A stretch of DNA of 64,000 bases from Parietichytrium sp. I65-24A. Its lineage: Eukaryota > Sar > Bigyra > Thraustochytrida > Thraustochytriidae. The stretch is taken from the NCBI GenBank assembly GCA_012862575.1, contig BLSF01000070.1, positions 124,001 through 188,000 of the forward strand. Direction: 5' to 3'. Below the pieces are notes generated by a model. The model was not told the origin of the DNA, did no database searches, and saw only the letters and a program-made list of their open reading frames with translations. Below, in pieces: positions 44,585 through 54,082 of the stretch; the stretch's first letter is position 1; each line of letters opens with the position of its first letter. Made by a program: the position numbers and the translations under genes.

Positions 44585-46170
44585 GAAGCCGCGTTTGAAG
44601 ATTTTGCGCTCGGCTCTTGACGATGGCGTGCGTGATGCCGCCTTTTGCAGTTTGGCACACGCTCTCGATTCGATTCAGCCTTTCGAAATGACAAAACGCA
44701 CAGGTTGGACTCTAGTCAGTTGGATAGCATTGCTCATTTCGTTCAATTTGTCTAGCAATGACAACACAATTCACACCTCCAATTTCGTGCACATCTCTTT
44801 TTGCATTCATATGCGTTGGCTCAGGCTGGTGCCAGTGGGTGGGTGGAGTGGGTCCACCGTCACATGGTAGGGCGTGGTAGAAAGGTTGCCAGGTCGTCCT
44901 AGTTCACGGCCATGGCGATGCGCTCAGTGACTGTGTGGTTACTCTCCCTTCCTTCTCTTTCTCTTTCACTGAGAATCTGTGAGTAACTCGCACACCCACC
45001 TCACCGCTGATGGCGAGAGAAATTGCGAGCTTCAGCGCTGCAACTTGCTGGCGATGTGTACTGGATAACTTTGTGGCTACAGAGAGAGGTTGAGATGAAT
45101 TACGGATTCGAGTAGCGATGCTCGCTTAGGTCTCCCTCGTGTGACCCCTTTGGACCCAGACTTTGTCCGTTATGCACTAAAGAGATTGCACAACTCTTGC
45201 AGAAAGGAGCAGCAGCCTAAACTGATTGCTAAATTCTTTCTTCAATTGAATTGACTGAGACATCGCTTCTTTCGAAGCGCGTTTAGAATTTTAGACTAAT
45301 GTTCCCTTGTCTTTCTTTCTCTTTCTCTCTCTTTGCCGAGTCCAAAGGAACGGCTTTAAGCTCACCCACATTGGCTCGATCTCATCTGGTCGGTGGCTCA
45401 AACGCAGAGTTTGCTCGGAGTCGTGCAACTCTTTGAGCTTCACAATTCTCGGAGGGCTGAAGCTGTGTGGAGAGCGATCAAATCAAACTGCTTCGGCTCG
45501 AGCGCTCGAGCCCTCGCGTGCTACTGTATTGTTTTCTCATTGACATTGCATTTTGCAGGAGTCGCATGATGTAGTCGTTATCACGCGATACCCGCTAGCA
45601 CAGGAAATCGATCCGTTCGGGTGCAGCAACACTGTTGGCAACTGCGTGCCGAGAAGGCATCGAGAGCCAAGTTTATCCATTGCACTCTGACAGATTCGCA
45701 GCGACCTCCGCGCGGGAATTGCTGACCGGGATGTATTCAGCACTGTCGCTCATCAGCGCACGGCCATGCCAGGGAGATTTTGGTGAAGGGATTTGGCGGA
45801 CGAGGCTCTGCGTGCGAGTGACATCGTAACGACTGCACGAACATGTGGCAGTGCTCCTATTCTCATCTTTTCATGCACTCCAACGGACAGTCCGTGGCAG
45901 ATTCGCTGCGAGCATTTGCAAGAGAAGCTCGTCGTAAATCTAAAGTCTAGCAAGCCTTCTATACTGCAAGACAGAGTGCTTTTGACGGACGCGGGGGCGC
46001 GGGGACGGCCAGTTTGCAGCCAGCTTGGAGAAAGAGAGATCCCCCGGCTTCTCCCGACTTCGCGTGTGCTTTTGCTGCGATGGAGAAAGTCCGACTTTTC
46101 TCTTCCTTCGTTCTCTTGTTTTCGAAGTGAACTTTCCATTTCGCGATGATGATCGATGATCTTTTTCACT

Positions 46171-46172
46171 TT

Positions 46173-46207
<35 letters not shown>

Positions 46208-46208
46208 C
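46171..46208. repeat. (TTTC)n microsatellite
   Basis: Nine near-perfect TTTC units. Confidence 0.9.
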
Positions 46209-47095
46209 TTCTTCCTTTCACATTCTCAAAGTGGACTAATTCATGATAGGTTTGGTTAGATTGGGTTAGGTTGACCAGCCCGACTAGCGCTTTGTAACAC
46301 TTACTAAAGTTATCGGTTTGTTCTCATTTGTTCTCAAGTGTGCTCATTTGTTCTCTTGTTCTTTGGTCTGACCACAGCCTGAGATTGTCATCATCAACGT
46401 CTTCATACAGTGGTCTATCCAAATTATGTAAGTTAAAGTTAACAAACGAAATCAAAGCCAATCTTTTCAGAACACTTTTCGCTAGGAAAAGAAGTCGGCT
46501 GTGAAGTGTGCCGCTGGCAACGCTATGGACTTGAGTGCATCAATCATCAATCATCAATCGAATCAAATCAAAAATCAAAATTCAAAAATCAAAATCAGCT
46601 CAGGCTTGAGATGAAAGCAACGAACACCTCTCTCTCTCTCTCTCTCTTAAAAAACTTATTGCACATTTCATCCACATTCATTCTTCATTCACTCACTTTC
46701 TTCGAAAGCTTTCTTTCTTCCTCCCTTCATTTCCTTCCTCCCTTCCCGTGCATGCATCCATCCCAAACGAAGCCCACGCCTCCTACCCTTAACGCTACTC
46801 ATCCCTACCTGCCTTTTCCACCCGACGACCCCAATGGCGCGAGTGCCACGAAGGGTGTGCACTCTATAGTTAAAGGTAGTAGGGGGTAGGCGGGTCGAGG
46901 GCGTTGGGGGGGAGAAGGCAGGAGCGCTCGTGCCTGGTAGTGTTCGTTATAGGAGGGATAGCGGCTTTCACGGCACAGTGCCACATTTCGACTTTTTAAA
47001 GTGTTAGTTGAAATGTCTGTTTTGTTTGTTTGCTTGCTTTGTATCCTTTGCATGGCCATAACTTGTGTTTCTTTGCTTGCAGTTCGATAAACTCG

Positions 47096-47129
<34 letters not shown>

Positions 47130-47130
47130 T
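47096..47130. repeat. (AATC)n microsatellite
   Basis: Eight to nine AATC units, the same word as in the 38684-38999 minisatellite. Confidence 0.9.
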
Positions 47131-48312
47131 AATTGAAAAAAAAGAAAGGCAGCACACGGCCTGGCTCATTCTTTTTGTATTCTTCTAAGTTCGTCTCCAA
47201 AGTTTTAAGTTTTCAAAGCCGCTGGAGCCGCTGGACGTGTTGTAAACCTTTCCGGTATTATATATTATACTTTACTGTAGCGTGCGAGGATGCATGTGCG
47301 ACAGAGCAAGAGGAAGAAGAAATCAGATTACAGCCATCTCATTGAACATTGATTGGGAACAAGCAATGATAATCTCTGCCTGCCGAAACTTTCACATGTA
47401 CTGACAGTGAGCACGAGCACTGAGAGTGAGTGACGACCATTGTCAGTTGCCTCCTTTTTTCGACCCTCCAAGTGTTCGAGCTCTCCTTAACTACTGTACT
47501 GTCATCCACACTCACGTCCACATCCACATCCATATCCTCGTCCACGCATGTCCAGCGTCCACGCTCTCTCTCTCTCATTCTCTCTCTCTCTCTCTCTCTT
47601 TGTGACTGAGAAGTCTATGAAGGTTGGCAGGCAGGCAATAGGAAGGTAGGTAGGTATTGCCAGTTCAACTCATTGCAACTCCTTTGAAAGTTTCAAAGAG
47701 GCCCAAGCCCAGCCCAAGCCAGTCCGAGAGACTGAGGAACATTGTGACTGGCAGCACTGGCGCACGGTGACTGCAAACGTTCAAGTTTGCACCGGCCCGG
47801 GTTAAGTAGCGGCTTGTGGCAGTGACTCACAGTCAACTCGATTCGTTCATGCTCATGTTGATTGATTGATTCATTCATTCATTCATTCATTCGAAAACGG
47901 CAGGACTTAAGAGATCACTGACAGTCAGTCCATTGTCGCCAGGCCGTTTTCAAGCTGCGTCTGCCATCCATCCTTCCTTCCTTTCTTTCTGCGTGCCAGT
48001 CTTGGCTCTGACTCGCAAAGAGGCGATCGCGTGGACCCAGGCGCGAGCGCAAACCGGAGTGGCCGAGATCTGTGGCCTAGTCTTCCTTTGCCGAAGCAAG
48101 AAAGGTCGCAAAGGGCAGGCCGTACTCGTTGATTGTTTTTACAGTTAGCTGGTTGGAACGTGGCACGGGCTTTGGAGCTGGGGCGGCGGAGACACAGACA
48201 CAGGCATAGATACAACACTCTCGCAGTTGGGGATTTCTTCGCAGAGTCGCAGGATCTTCTCTCCTGCGAGCGTTGGCCTCGCTGCGAAATCGTCGCAAAG
48301 CACAGGCGGAAA

Positions 48313-49611
48313 ATGGCGTCGAGTTGTCCTTTGACGTGCTCGAGCTCGTTTGTGTTTGGTAGCGCCGGAGAGTGCCTTCTCGTGAATGAGTCTCAGCCCG
48401 AGCTCGGGACTTATTGTGAGTGCCCGGAGGGGTACTCCGGCAACGATGACTGGAAATCGTACAATGACTGCAGGGTGAACGAGTCTCTGCAGTTGTGGAT
48501 GTGGATCATCCCATGCGTCTTGTCACTGGTGGTGGCGGTGATGGGTGTCTGGTTTCTGTTTCACCTGGTGTGCTATTGGGAGCGGATCAACCTGCCCAAG
48601 AGCAGGGCTTCCAATTTCTCTCAGACGGGCGGTGACAAGAGCTCCAAGTCGCGCAACTCCCTGTACTCGACGGACGATGTGAATGGAGTGCCTCCCAGCC
48701 CGGCTCTCAGCAGGAGAGAGGATAAGCAACGCCGGCGGACCTTGCGGCGTCAGAATCTCACGCTCATGTCCATGTATCTGCTCATCTCTTACGGCGCATC
48801 TGCCGTGCTGTACTACGTGCCCTTCTTCTTTGGCAAGTATAGATTCCAAAACAACTTTTACCAGGACCTCGGGGTGACCTTGGCAGCAAACTCCATTTTC
48901 GCTGGATTGTGGTTTTTCTTTTACGTGTGGTACAACCAGCTTCCGTCTTTGCGCTTGTACACCAAGCTCTTCGATGTGGACACCATTCTCATCAATAAAC
49001 CAAAACTCATCCGCAACAGCGTGATCGCCAGGGTCATCATCATTAACATCGTCGGGTCGATTGTCCTGTTCGGGTGGATTTACGTTGTCGACGACAGCGT
49101 CGAGGCTCGCGATAAGGTCGACCTCGCGTTCTTCTACTGGGCATCCATCGTCATCCTTGACTTTGCCATCTTTGGATTCATGCTGGTGCGAATCCTCCGA
49201 AAGCTTTTCACGCAGCTGAAAGAGCTAAGCGAGGAGGCTGCGACAAAAGGCATCACCACGGGGAGTGAGAGAAAGACCTTTCGCATGGCCATAGACACCA
49301 TCAATCTCATGCACAAAGCCATTCTGATCCTGGCTCCTATCGCTTTCACTGTATTCCTCGCATGCGCGAGCATTCCGGCGATCCGCTCGCGAACCTACAT
49401 TGCAGTCAACTTTTGCGTGGTCATCGGGAACGTGGCGGGCATGATCATAATTTTCATCTTCGTCAAGCGACTCAAGGGACCCAAGCCAACCAAGCAGGGC
49501 TCAAGCGCCAGGAGCACCACCAACATGGAGGAGGGCCGCATGCAGAACTACGTGCCATCCACGCCGTCCAAGGACCCGATTTCCGTTCAGGAGGTGGACC
49601 CATCGCTCTAA
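48313..49611 (+). CDS. Seven-transmembrane protein with Cys-rich EGF-like N-terminus
   Basis: A 432-residue single-exon gene. The open frame extends 60 codons upstream but lacks ATG; MASSCPLTC at 48313 is the first ATG. The N-terminal 55 residues hold six Cys (CPLTC...GECLL...YCECPEGYSG...DCRV), EGF-like. Seven hydrophobic segments follow: LWMWIIPCVLSLVVAVMGVW, LTLMSMYLLISYGASAVLYY, LGVTLAANSIFAGLWFFFYV, VIARVIIINIVGSIVLFGWI, LAFFYWASIVILDFAIFGFM, AILILAPIAFTVFLACASIP and NFCVVIGNVAGMIIIFIFV. A Ser/Arg-rich loop lies between the first and second. No cleavable signal peptide is seen, and the tail is Ser/Thr-rich. The topology fits a GPCR-like receptor with an extracellular N-terminus, but I recognise no known GPCR family motif. 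Function unknown. Confidence 0.85.
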   Translation: MASSCPLTCSSSFVFGSAGECLLVNESQPELGTYCECPEGYSGNDDWKSYNDCRVNESLQLWMWIIPCVLSLVVAVMGVWFLFHLVCYWERINLPKSRASNFSQTGGDKSSKSRNSLYSTDDVNGVPPSPALSRREDKQRRRTLRRQNLTLMSMYLLISYGASAVLYYVPFFFGKYRFQNNFYQDLGVTLAANSIFAGLWFFFYVWYNQLPSLRLYTKLFDVDTILINKPKLIRNSVIARVIIINIVGSIVLFGWIYVVDDSVEARDKVDLAFFYWASIVILDFAIFGFMLVRILRKLFTQLKELSEEAATKGITTGSERKTFRMAIDTINLMHKAILILAPIAFTVFLACASIPAIRSRTYIAVNFCVVIGNVAGMIIIFIFVKRLKGPKPTKQGSSARSTTNMEEGRMQNYVPSTPSKDPISVQEVDPSL

Positions 49612-50371
49612 TTATCTCGCGGTTCGGTTCCCGATTCAATTTTGTTTGTGCTGTCCATGCTCCGCTGTCAACTGTCTTGACCTTCTGTCGCCGCAAAATA
49701 TGTATCTCGTTTTGGGCATCTGTAACTATCTTGGTTTGTCTCCAACGTTGTTTTCTTTCCAAATTCCACTTCTTTTCATTTCTTTCTTTCGACTCGCTTT
49801 TGTCGGAAATGCTTTCGTGTGTTTGACTGATTCAATTCGATTTTGAACGATTTCGTTTTCATTTCTTTCCATTCTTCACGAACAAAAATTATGTGTTATT
49901 TTGTTTTATTTCATTTCATTTTGTTTTGAGATTGACTGTGAAAAAGAAAAATACACAAGTCAAAGAAAAAGAAAAAAGTTCATTCTTGACATCATCGTGC
50001 TTGACATGTGAGTTTTTTAATGGTATTACACTATTTACCCAAAATAATAATCCTTCCCCACCAGCTTCTCCGCGCGCGGCGGATAAATCTCGAGCTAAAT
50101 ATCGCAAGCCTATTACATTAATCCAGTACCCCCAACAACTAATTCCTCCAATAAACGTCCCTTTCCACTTCTTCTCCTCCCCTCGAGCGGAGAAATGTAT
50201 CCCCACCATCCCCACCACCTCTCTCTCTCTCTCTCCTCCCGAGAGTACAGATTCCAAGTGTCCTCGCGGACACCCTCCCCTTCCCATTCCCGGCCCTCTC
50301 CGCCTTGCCCCTCAAGTGCGGGGCCCTGCTAGCGCCCACTTAGCCGTTAGAATAAGACCTTCGCGGAACGC
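49612..50371. other. Intergenic region between 7TM and methyltransferase genes
   Basis: T-rich 3' region of the 7TM gene, then a C-rich stretch with a CT run at 50219-50235, about 140 bp before the next start codon. No gene is recognised. Confidence 0.6.
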
Positions 50372-52941
50372 ATGGGGAACACGCTGGACTGCTCGCAGTC
50401 GCGGTCGGCCTCTTCCGGCGACGACGAGGACGACGATCGGTCGGAGGAACAATCGGAACAACGGGAACAATTGGAACAACGGGAACAATCGGAACAATCG
50501 GGGCCGTGGCGCGGTGGTGCGAATGGCGATGGCGAGTTGAGCTGCGCGAAAGATTTGGTTGACAGAGAAATGGGTTCCCTGGCAAGCGATGTTTCCGTGG
50601 ATGATGGGAGAAATGGCTCAAAGAATGGCTCAAGGTGTCTGGTTGACAGAGAAATGGGTTCCCTGTCAAACGATGTTTCCGTGGATGATGGGAGAATTGG
50701 CTCAAAGAATGGCTCAAGGTGTTTGGTTGACAGAGAAATGGGTTCCCTGTCAAACGATGTTTCCGTGGAGGATGGGAGAAAAGGCTCAAAGAATGGCTCA
50801 AGGCGTTTGGTTGACAGAGAAATGGGTTCCCTATCAAGCGATGTTTCCGTGGATGATGGGAGAAATTGCTCAAATGATGCGGCGACTGGTTCACGGGAGA
50901 ATGCGTCGGAATATGCGACAAATGACACGCCAATGGACTTTGCGAAGGAGGAGGAGGAGAAGAACGGCATGCGTCGTCTGCCGCAGAGCGTAATATGGCG
51001 CAAGCAAAAGATGTTTTATGAGACGCAGAGCCATTCGCTGTGGAATCGGCAGCTGGTTCCTAGCTTTCCCAGCTCAAACGGGTTCATCGCCAATGGCTAT
51101 GCGCGAGCCATTTTCGAGCTGGCTAAAGGTGCTCGGCCCGGGTCTACTGTGTATGTGATGGAAATTGGTGCAGGAGCTGGCAAATTGGCGCTGCATGTGG
51201 TCTCGAGGCTGATGGAACTGTGTCGCGCGGCGAACCTGGCGTGTCACGGCGGCGAAGATGACGGGGACGGTGGATTGGACTGCGCGAGCTGGGAAGCTGG
51301 TCTAGGAGGAGTGCGTTTCGTGTATGTGCTGACCGAGTTCTTTCCCGGCATGCTGCGGTTTTGGAGGCAGAATGCTGCGCTGAGTCCGCTGTTTGAGGCC
51401 GGGTGGCTTGAGGCGGCCGTTCTTGACGCAGACGCCGTCGGCGAGGAACTGGTCCTGGAAGTTTCGAAGCGAACGCTGCGTTTCCCGGTTGACGGCCGAG
51501 TGGTGTGCGTGTGCAACTACCTTTTTGATTCACTGGTACAAGACGCTTTCAAAGTTACGCGCGGGCAGCTGCACAGAGCAGCGATCCGAGTGAGTACCAG
51601 GCCAGGGCGCAGGGACGGCAAGGACAGGCATTGCGGCCGGCAGGAGGGCCTCTCAGGGGGTTCCGTTCGCACGAGGGCCAGTACACAGGAGGAGGCATTT
51701 TTGCGCAGAGTTGACATTAGCGCCAACGGCCATAGTAGAGCTTCCGTTGAGGCCTCAAATCATGACGAAGATCCTAAACTGCAAAGAATGAGTAAGTGGT
51801 CACCACTTTTGGCAATTTTGTTCACGTCATGGAGACAGATAAGATTTTAACATTTTGCTGCGTAGACTCGGAGTTGAGGAACAGGGCGCAAACAACAACA
51901 ACAACAACAACAACAATTGAGAACGCACAGCTGCTTTGGGACTACGATGCGTGCGACCCAGCCGATGACGAAGCTCTTGGTGAAGAACTTCTCCCCGAGG
52001 GCACGGCCTTGCAGAGGAACGCGCTAGTTAGTATCTTGCGAGACTATGTGAATCAGGTCGGAATGGGTGAGAACGAGACAAGTATTTTGGTTCCTCTTGG
52101 AGCTCTTCGGATGATGATTCGGCTAGGCAGACTTGCCAAGCGACCGCAGGACCTGTTGCTTCTTGCAGCAGACAAAGGCCACCACACTTGCGACGAATTT
52201 GAGGTTAACGTGAATCCTTCTGTGGTTATGCACGGTGGAGGCGTGTCTTTCATGACCAACTTTCATCTAATACGAGCGTTTGCAGAGGCGATCTTTCCAC
52301 GTTGCTTTGTGAAGCGTTCAAAGTATCAAGAGGGCTTTAAAGTCTTGGCCGTCCTACTCTGCGACGCCGCCAGAGATTCCGAGCCATGCAAGAGAGCCCT
52401 GGAGAAGCTATGTGGACCATTCTGCCCGCAGCAGTATGCTGCGCTCCAAATCCACTTCAAGGACGAAGTGGCAGACTCGAGTACTATTCACCCGCTTCTT
52501 GCCCTCATCAGGCTCGGAGCGCATGACGCAAACGCGTTTTTCTCTCATCGGCAAAGCCTGATCGATCGAAGTGCTGCACCGTATTCAACAGAGCCGGCGC
52601 AGGCGGATCTGCAAACTGATTTGGATCGAATTGCTCAGCAGTACCTCCCTCTCCAACCCACCAAGGATCTTCCCTTTGAGATAGGTCGCATAAGAATGGC
52701 CTTGAGACAATTCGATCGGGCACTCGTCCTCTTTGAGCGGAGCATTGATCTCTGGGGCCCTCATGCTGTCACATTTTATAACATGGGTATTTGCAGGTTT
52801 TACTGCAAAAGTTTTGACTTGGCGCTGAAGGACTTTGATCGATCCCTTGAAATTGACCCGTCTCATATTGCCTCAACAGAATGGAAGCAGAGGGTGCAAA
52901 ACGCGATGCTGGTTGAAAATCCTAGGCCTTTGCAAGCCTAA
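50372..52941 (+). CDS. SAM-dependent methyltransferase-like protein with C-terminal TPRs, two exons
   Basis: Exons 50372-51791 and 51866-52941 give 831 residues. The N-terminus (MGNTLDCSQ) is followed by an acidic Gln/Glu tract and four copies of a 28-residue unit (aa 62-about 173, LVDREMGSLSNDVSVDDGR core). The methyltransferase begins near residue 208: FYETQSHSLWNRQLVPSFPS, NGFIANGYARAIFELA, then motif I VYVMEIGAGAGK (aa 260-271), YVLTEFFPGMLRFW and NYLFDSLVQDAF. A disordered segment with a Thr run spans the intron. The C-terminal part includes GGGVSFMTNFHLIRAFAEAI and two TPR-like helical pairs (ALRQFDRALVLFERSIDLWG and FYCKSFDLALKDFDRSLEID). Motif I supports SAM binding; the substrate is unknown. 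Similar methyltransferase-TPR proteins occur in bacteria as far as I recall, so transfer is possible but untested. Confidence 0.8.
50555..50880 (+). repeat. 84-bp in-frame tandem repeat, four copies
   Basis: GACAGAGAAATGGGTTCCCT starts at 50561, 50645, 50729 and 50813, an exact 84-bp period (28 codons). The copies differ by only a few bases each, so the expansion is recent. The fourth copy decays into unique sequence after GATGATGGGAGAAATTGCTC. Confidence 0.97.
51792..51865 (+). other. Intron of the methyltransferase-TPR gene (74 nt)
   Basis: AGAATGA|GTAAGT donor and TTTGCTGCGTAG|ACTCGG acceptor. Codon A+AC (Asn) gives LQRMNSELRNRAQTTT. Unspliced, the frame ends 60 bp into the intron. Confidence 0.8.
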
Positions 52942-53191
52942 TATCGGCCTTCGATTTTTTTTTTTTTTTGGATCCCTCTGTTACGTCGGTTGGGGCCTCG
53001 CACTGCCAAATAATTGTACACTAGAGTTTTTGATTTTCTGAACTGGGACGCTTTGATCAAGAAGAGCAATGCATATGAGTTTGGACAATTTGTTTAGGCT
53101 TTTTATTCTTTTTTTTGGTTTTCGATTTTAGATGGAAATGAAAGAAACATAATCATGAGGATCCGCCTCCAATCTGACTCATGCTATTTTG

Positions 53192-54082
53192 TCATGTGGC
53201 AGCTGGTGGTACGCTCGTCTCACCCTCCTCTTCCATACTGCTCGACTCTGCCGGCGCCGCGACAGTCGTGCCTTCCACGGCCATTGGCTCCGCATTTGCA
53301 GCAGCTGAGGCCGACTCGCCAATTTCCGACAAAGTGGCCTCTTCTGGAGCTTTGTCACTGTCCTCGGTTTCCATACTCTGTGGGGCAGTTTCATCAGCAC
53401 TAGTTGGCTTGAGACCCTCAGAGGGAAGCTCTGGCTCACTGGCCGGAGCTATTGCCTCCTCTGAAGTAGCGGCGGGGGAAGAAGCCGCGGCACTCTCTGG
53501 CATTGCCGGTGGAGATGCCGGGGTGTGCTCTTGCACCGCAGGTGCTTGCGGCTCGGCTGTGACCGGGTCTGATGTCATTGTTACATCCTCGCTGCTGTCC
53601 ATGGACGAAACCCGCGAAGGAGGTGCCACACTGCCATCAGCGACCTCTAGAACGCTGCTCACCGACAGGAGCTTCTCCAACCCAAACAAGAGTTTGCTGA
53701 CGCTGCTGTAATACTTGGCCGGCTCCATGATGAGCTCGCATAGCCTCTGAAGCGTGAACGGTGCCCCGTTGAACAGCTTGATCGCTGTGAGAAGTCTTGT
53801 CTTGTGCTCCTCAAAAGCGAGCTTACCCGAGCTCTCCTGTGCAGATTGAGGCGGGTCTGTGTTCGGAAACTCTTTACGAAAACTCTCCAGGGAGACCGTG
53901 AGGCAGTAAGACAAGAAAGGTTTGAGAATCTCCCAATCGTGTGACGGCAGCCCAGTCTGCAGCATCTCATCCATTACAGCTTTTAGCGACTCGCTCAGCT
54001 CTAATTTGCTAGCTTGGCTCGCATCTTTCTCAGCGAAAGAGAGCAGCTCCCGCTCCACGTCCGTTGCTTCCTCGGCGCCCAT
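53192..54082 (-). CDS. PPP4R2: Protein phosphatase 4 regulatory subunit 2
   Basis: A 296-residue gene. The helical N-terminal domain matches PPP4R2: DVERELLSFAEKD at the start, HDWEILKPFLSYCL, EEHKTRLLTAIKLFNGAPFT, LQRLCELIMEPAKYYSS and KLLFGLEKLLSVSSV. The remaining 150 residues are a disordered Glu/Ser/Pro/Ala tail, as in the family. I place the start at ATG 54082 (MGAEEATDVERELL) because this lines up with the short N-terminus of known members. The open frame continues another 30 codons upstream without ATG and then meets a TAG. The subunit anchors PP4 catalytic subunit with PPP4R3 and targets it to spliceosome and DNA-damage substrates in other eukaryotes. Confidence 0.88.
   Translation of the reverse strand: MGAEEATDVERELLSFAEKDASQASKLELSESLKAVMDEMLQTGLPSHDWEILKPFLSYCLTVSLESFRKEFPNTDPPQSAQESSGKLAFEEHKTRLLTAIKLFNGAPFTLQRLCELIMEPAKYYSSVSKLLFGLEKLLSVSSVLEVADGSVAPPSRVSSMDSSEDVTMTSDPVTAEPQAPAVQEHTPASPPAMPESAAASSPAATSEEAIAPASEPELPSEGLKPTSADETAPQSMETEDSDKAPEEATLSEIGESASAAANAEPMAVEGTTVAAPAESSSMEEEGETSVPPAAT

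Larger units (their letters stand above)
44460..48312. other. Intergenic region between divergent sulfatase and 7TM genes
   Basis: This 3.9 kb region has no recognised gene on either strand. It holds a (CT)n run at 44564-44584 about 100 bp upstream of the sulfatase start, a (TTTC)n run at 46171-46208, CT runs at 46630-46647 and 47566-47599, an (AATC)n run at 47096-47130 and a (CATT)n run at 47870-47893. Open frames of 100-140 codons (for example 45753-46169 minus) lack domain signals. Confidence 0.55.

Noticed and set aside
45753-46169. Overlapping 120-138 codon frames on both strands
   Set aside because: Both strands are open over the same stretch, neither has a motif, and one runs into the TTTC microsatellite.
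50347-51003. Minus-strand open frames with repeated Ser/Pro/Thr units opposite the methyltransferase gene
   Set aside because: They are the antisense reading of the 84-bp repeat; an 84-bp period stays open in several frames. The plus strand continues into a methyltransferase.
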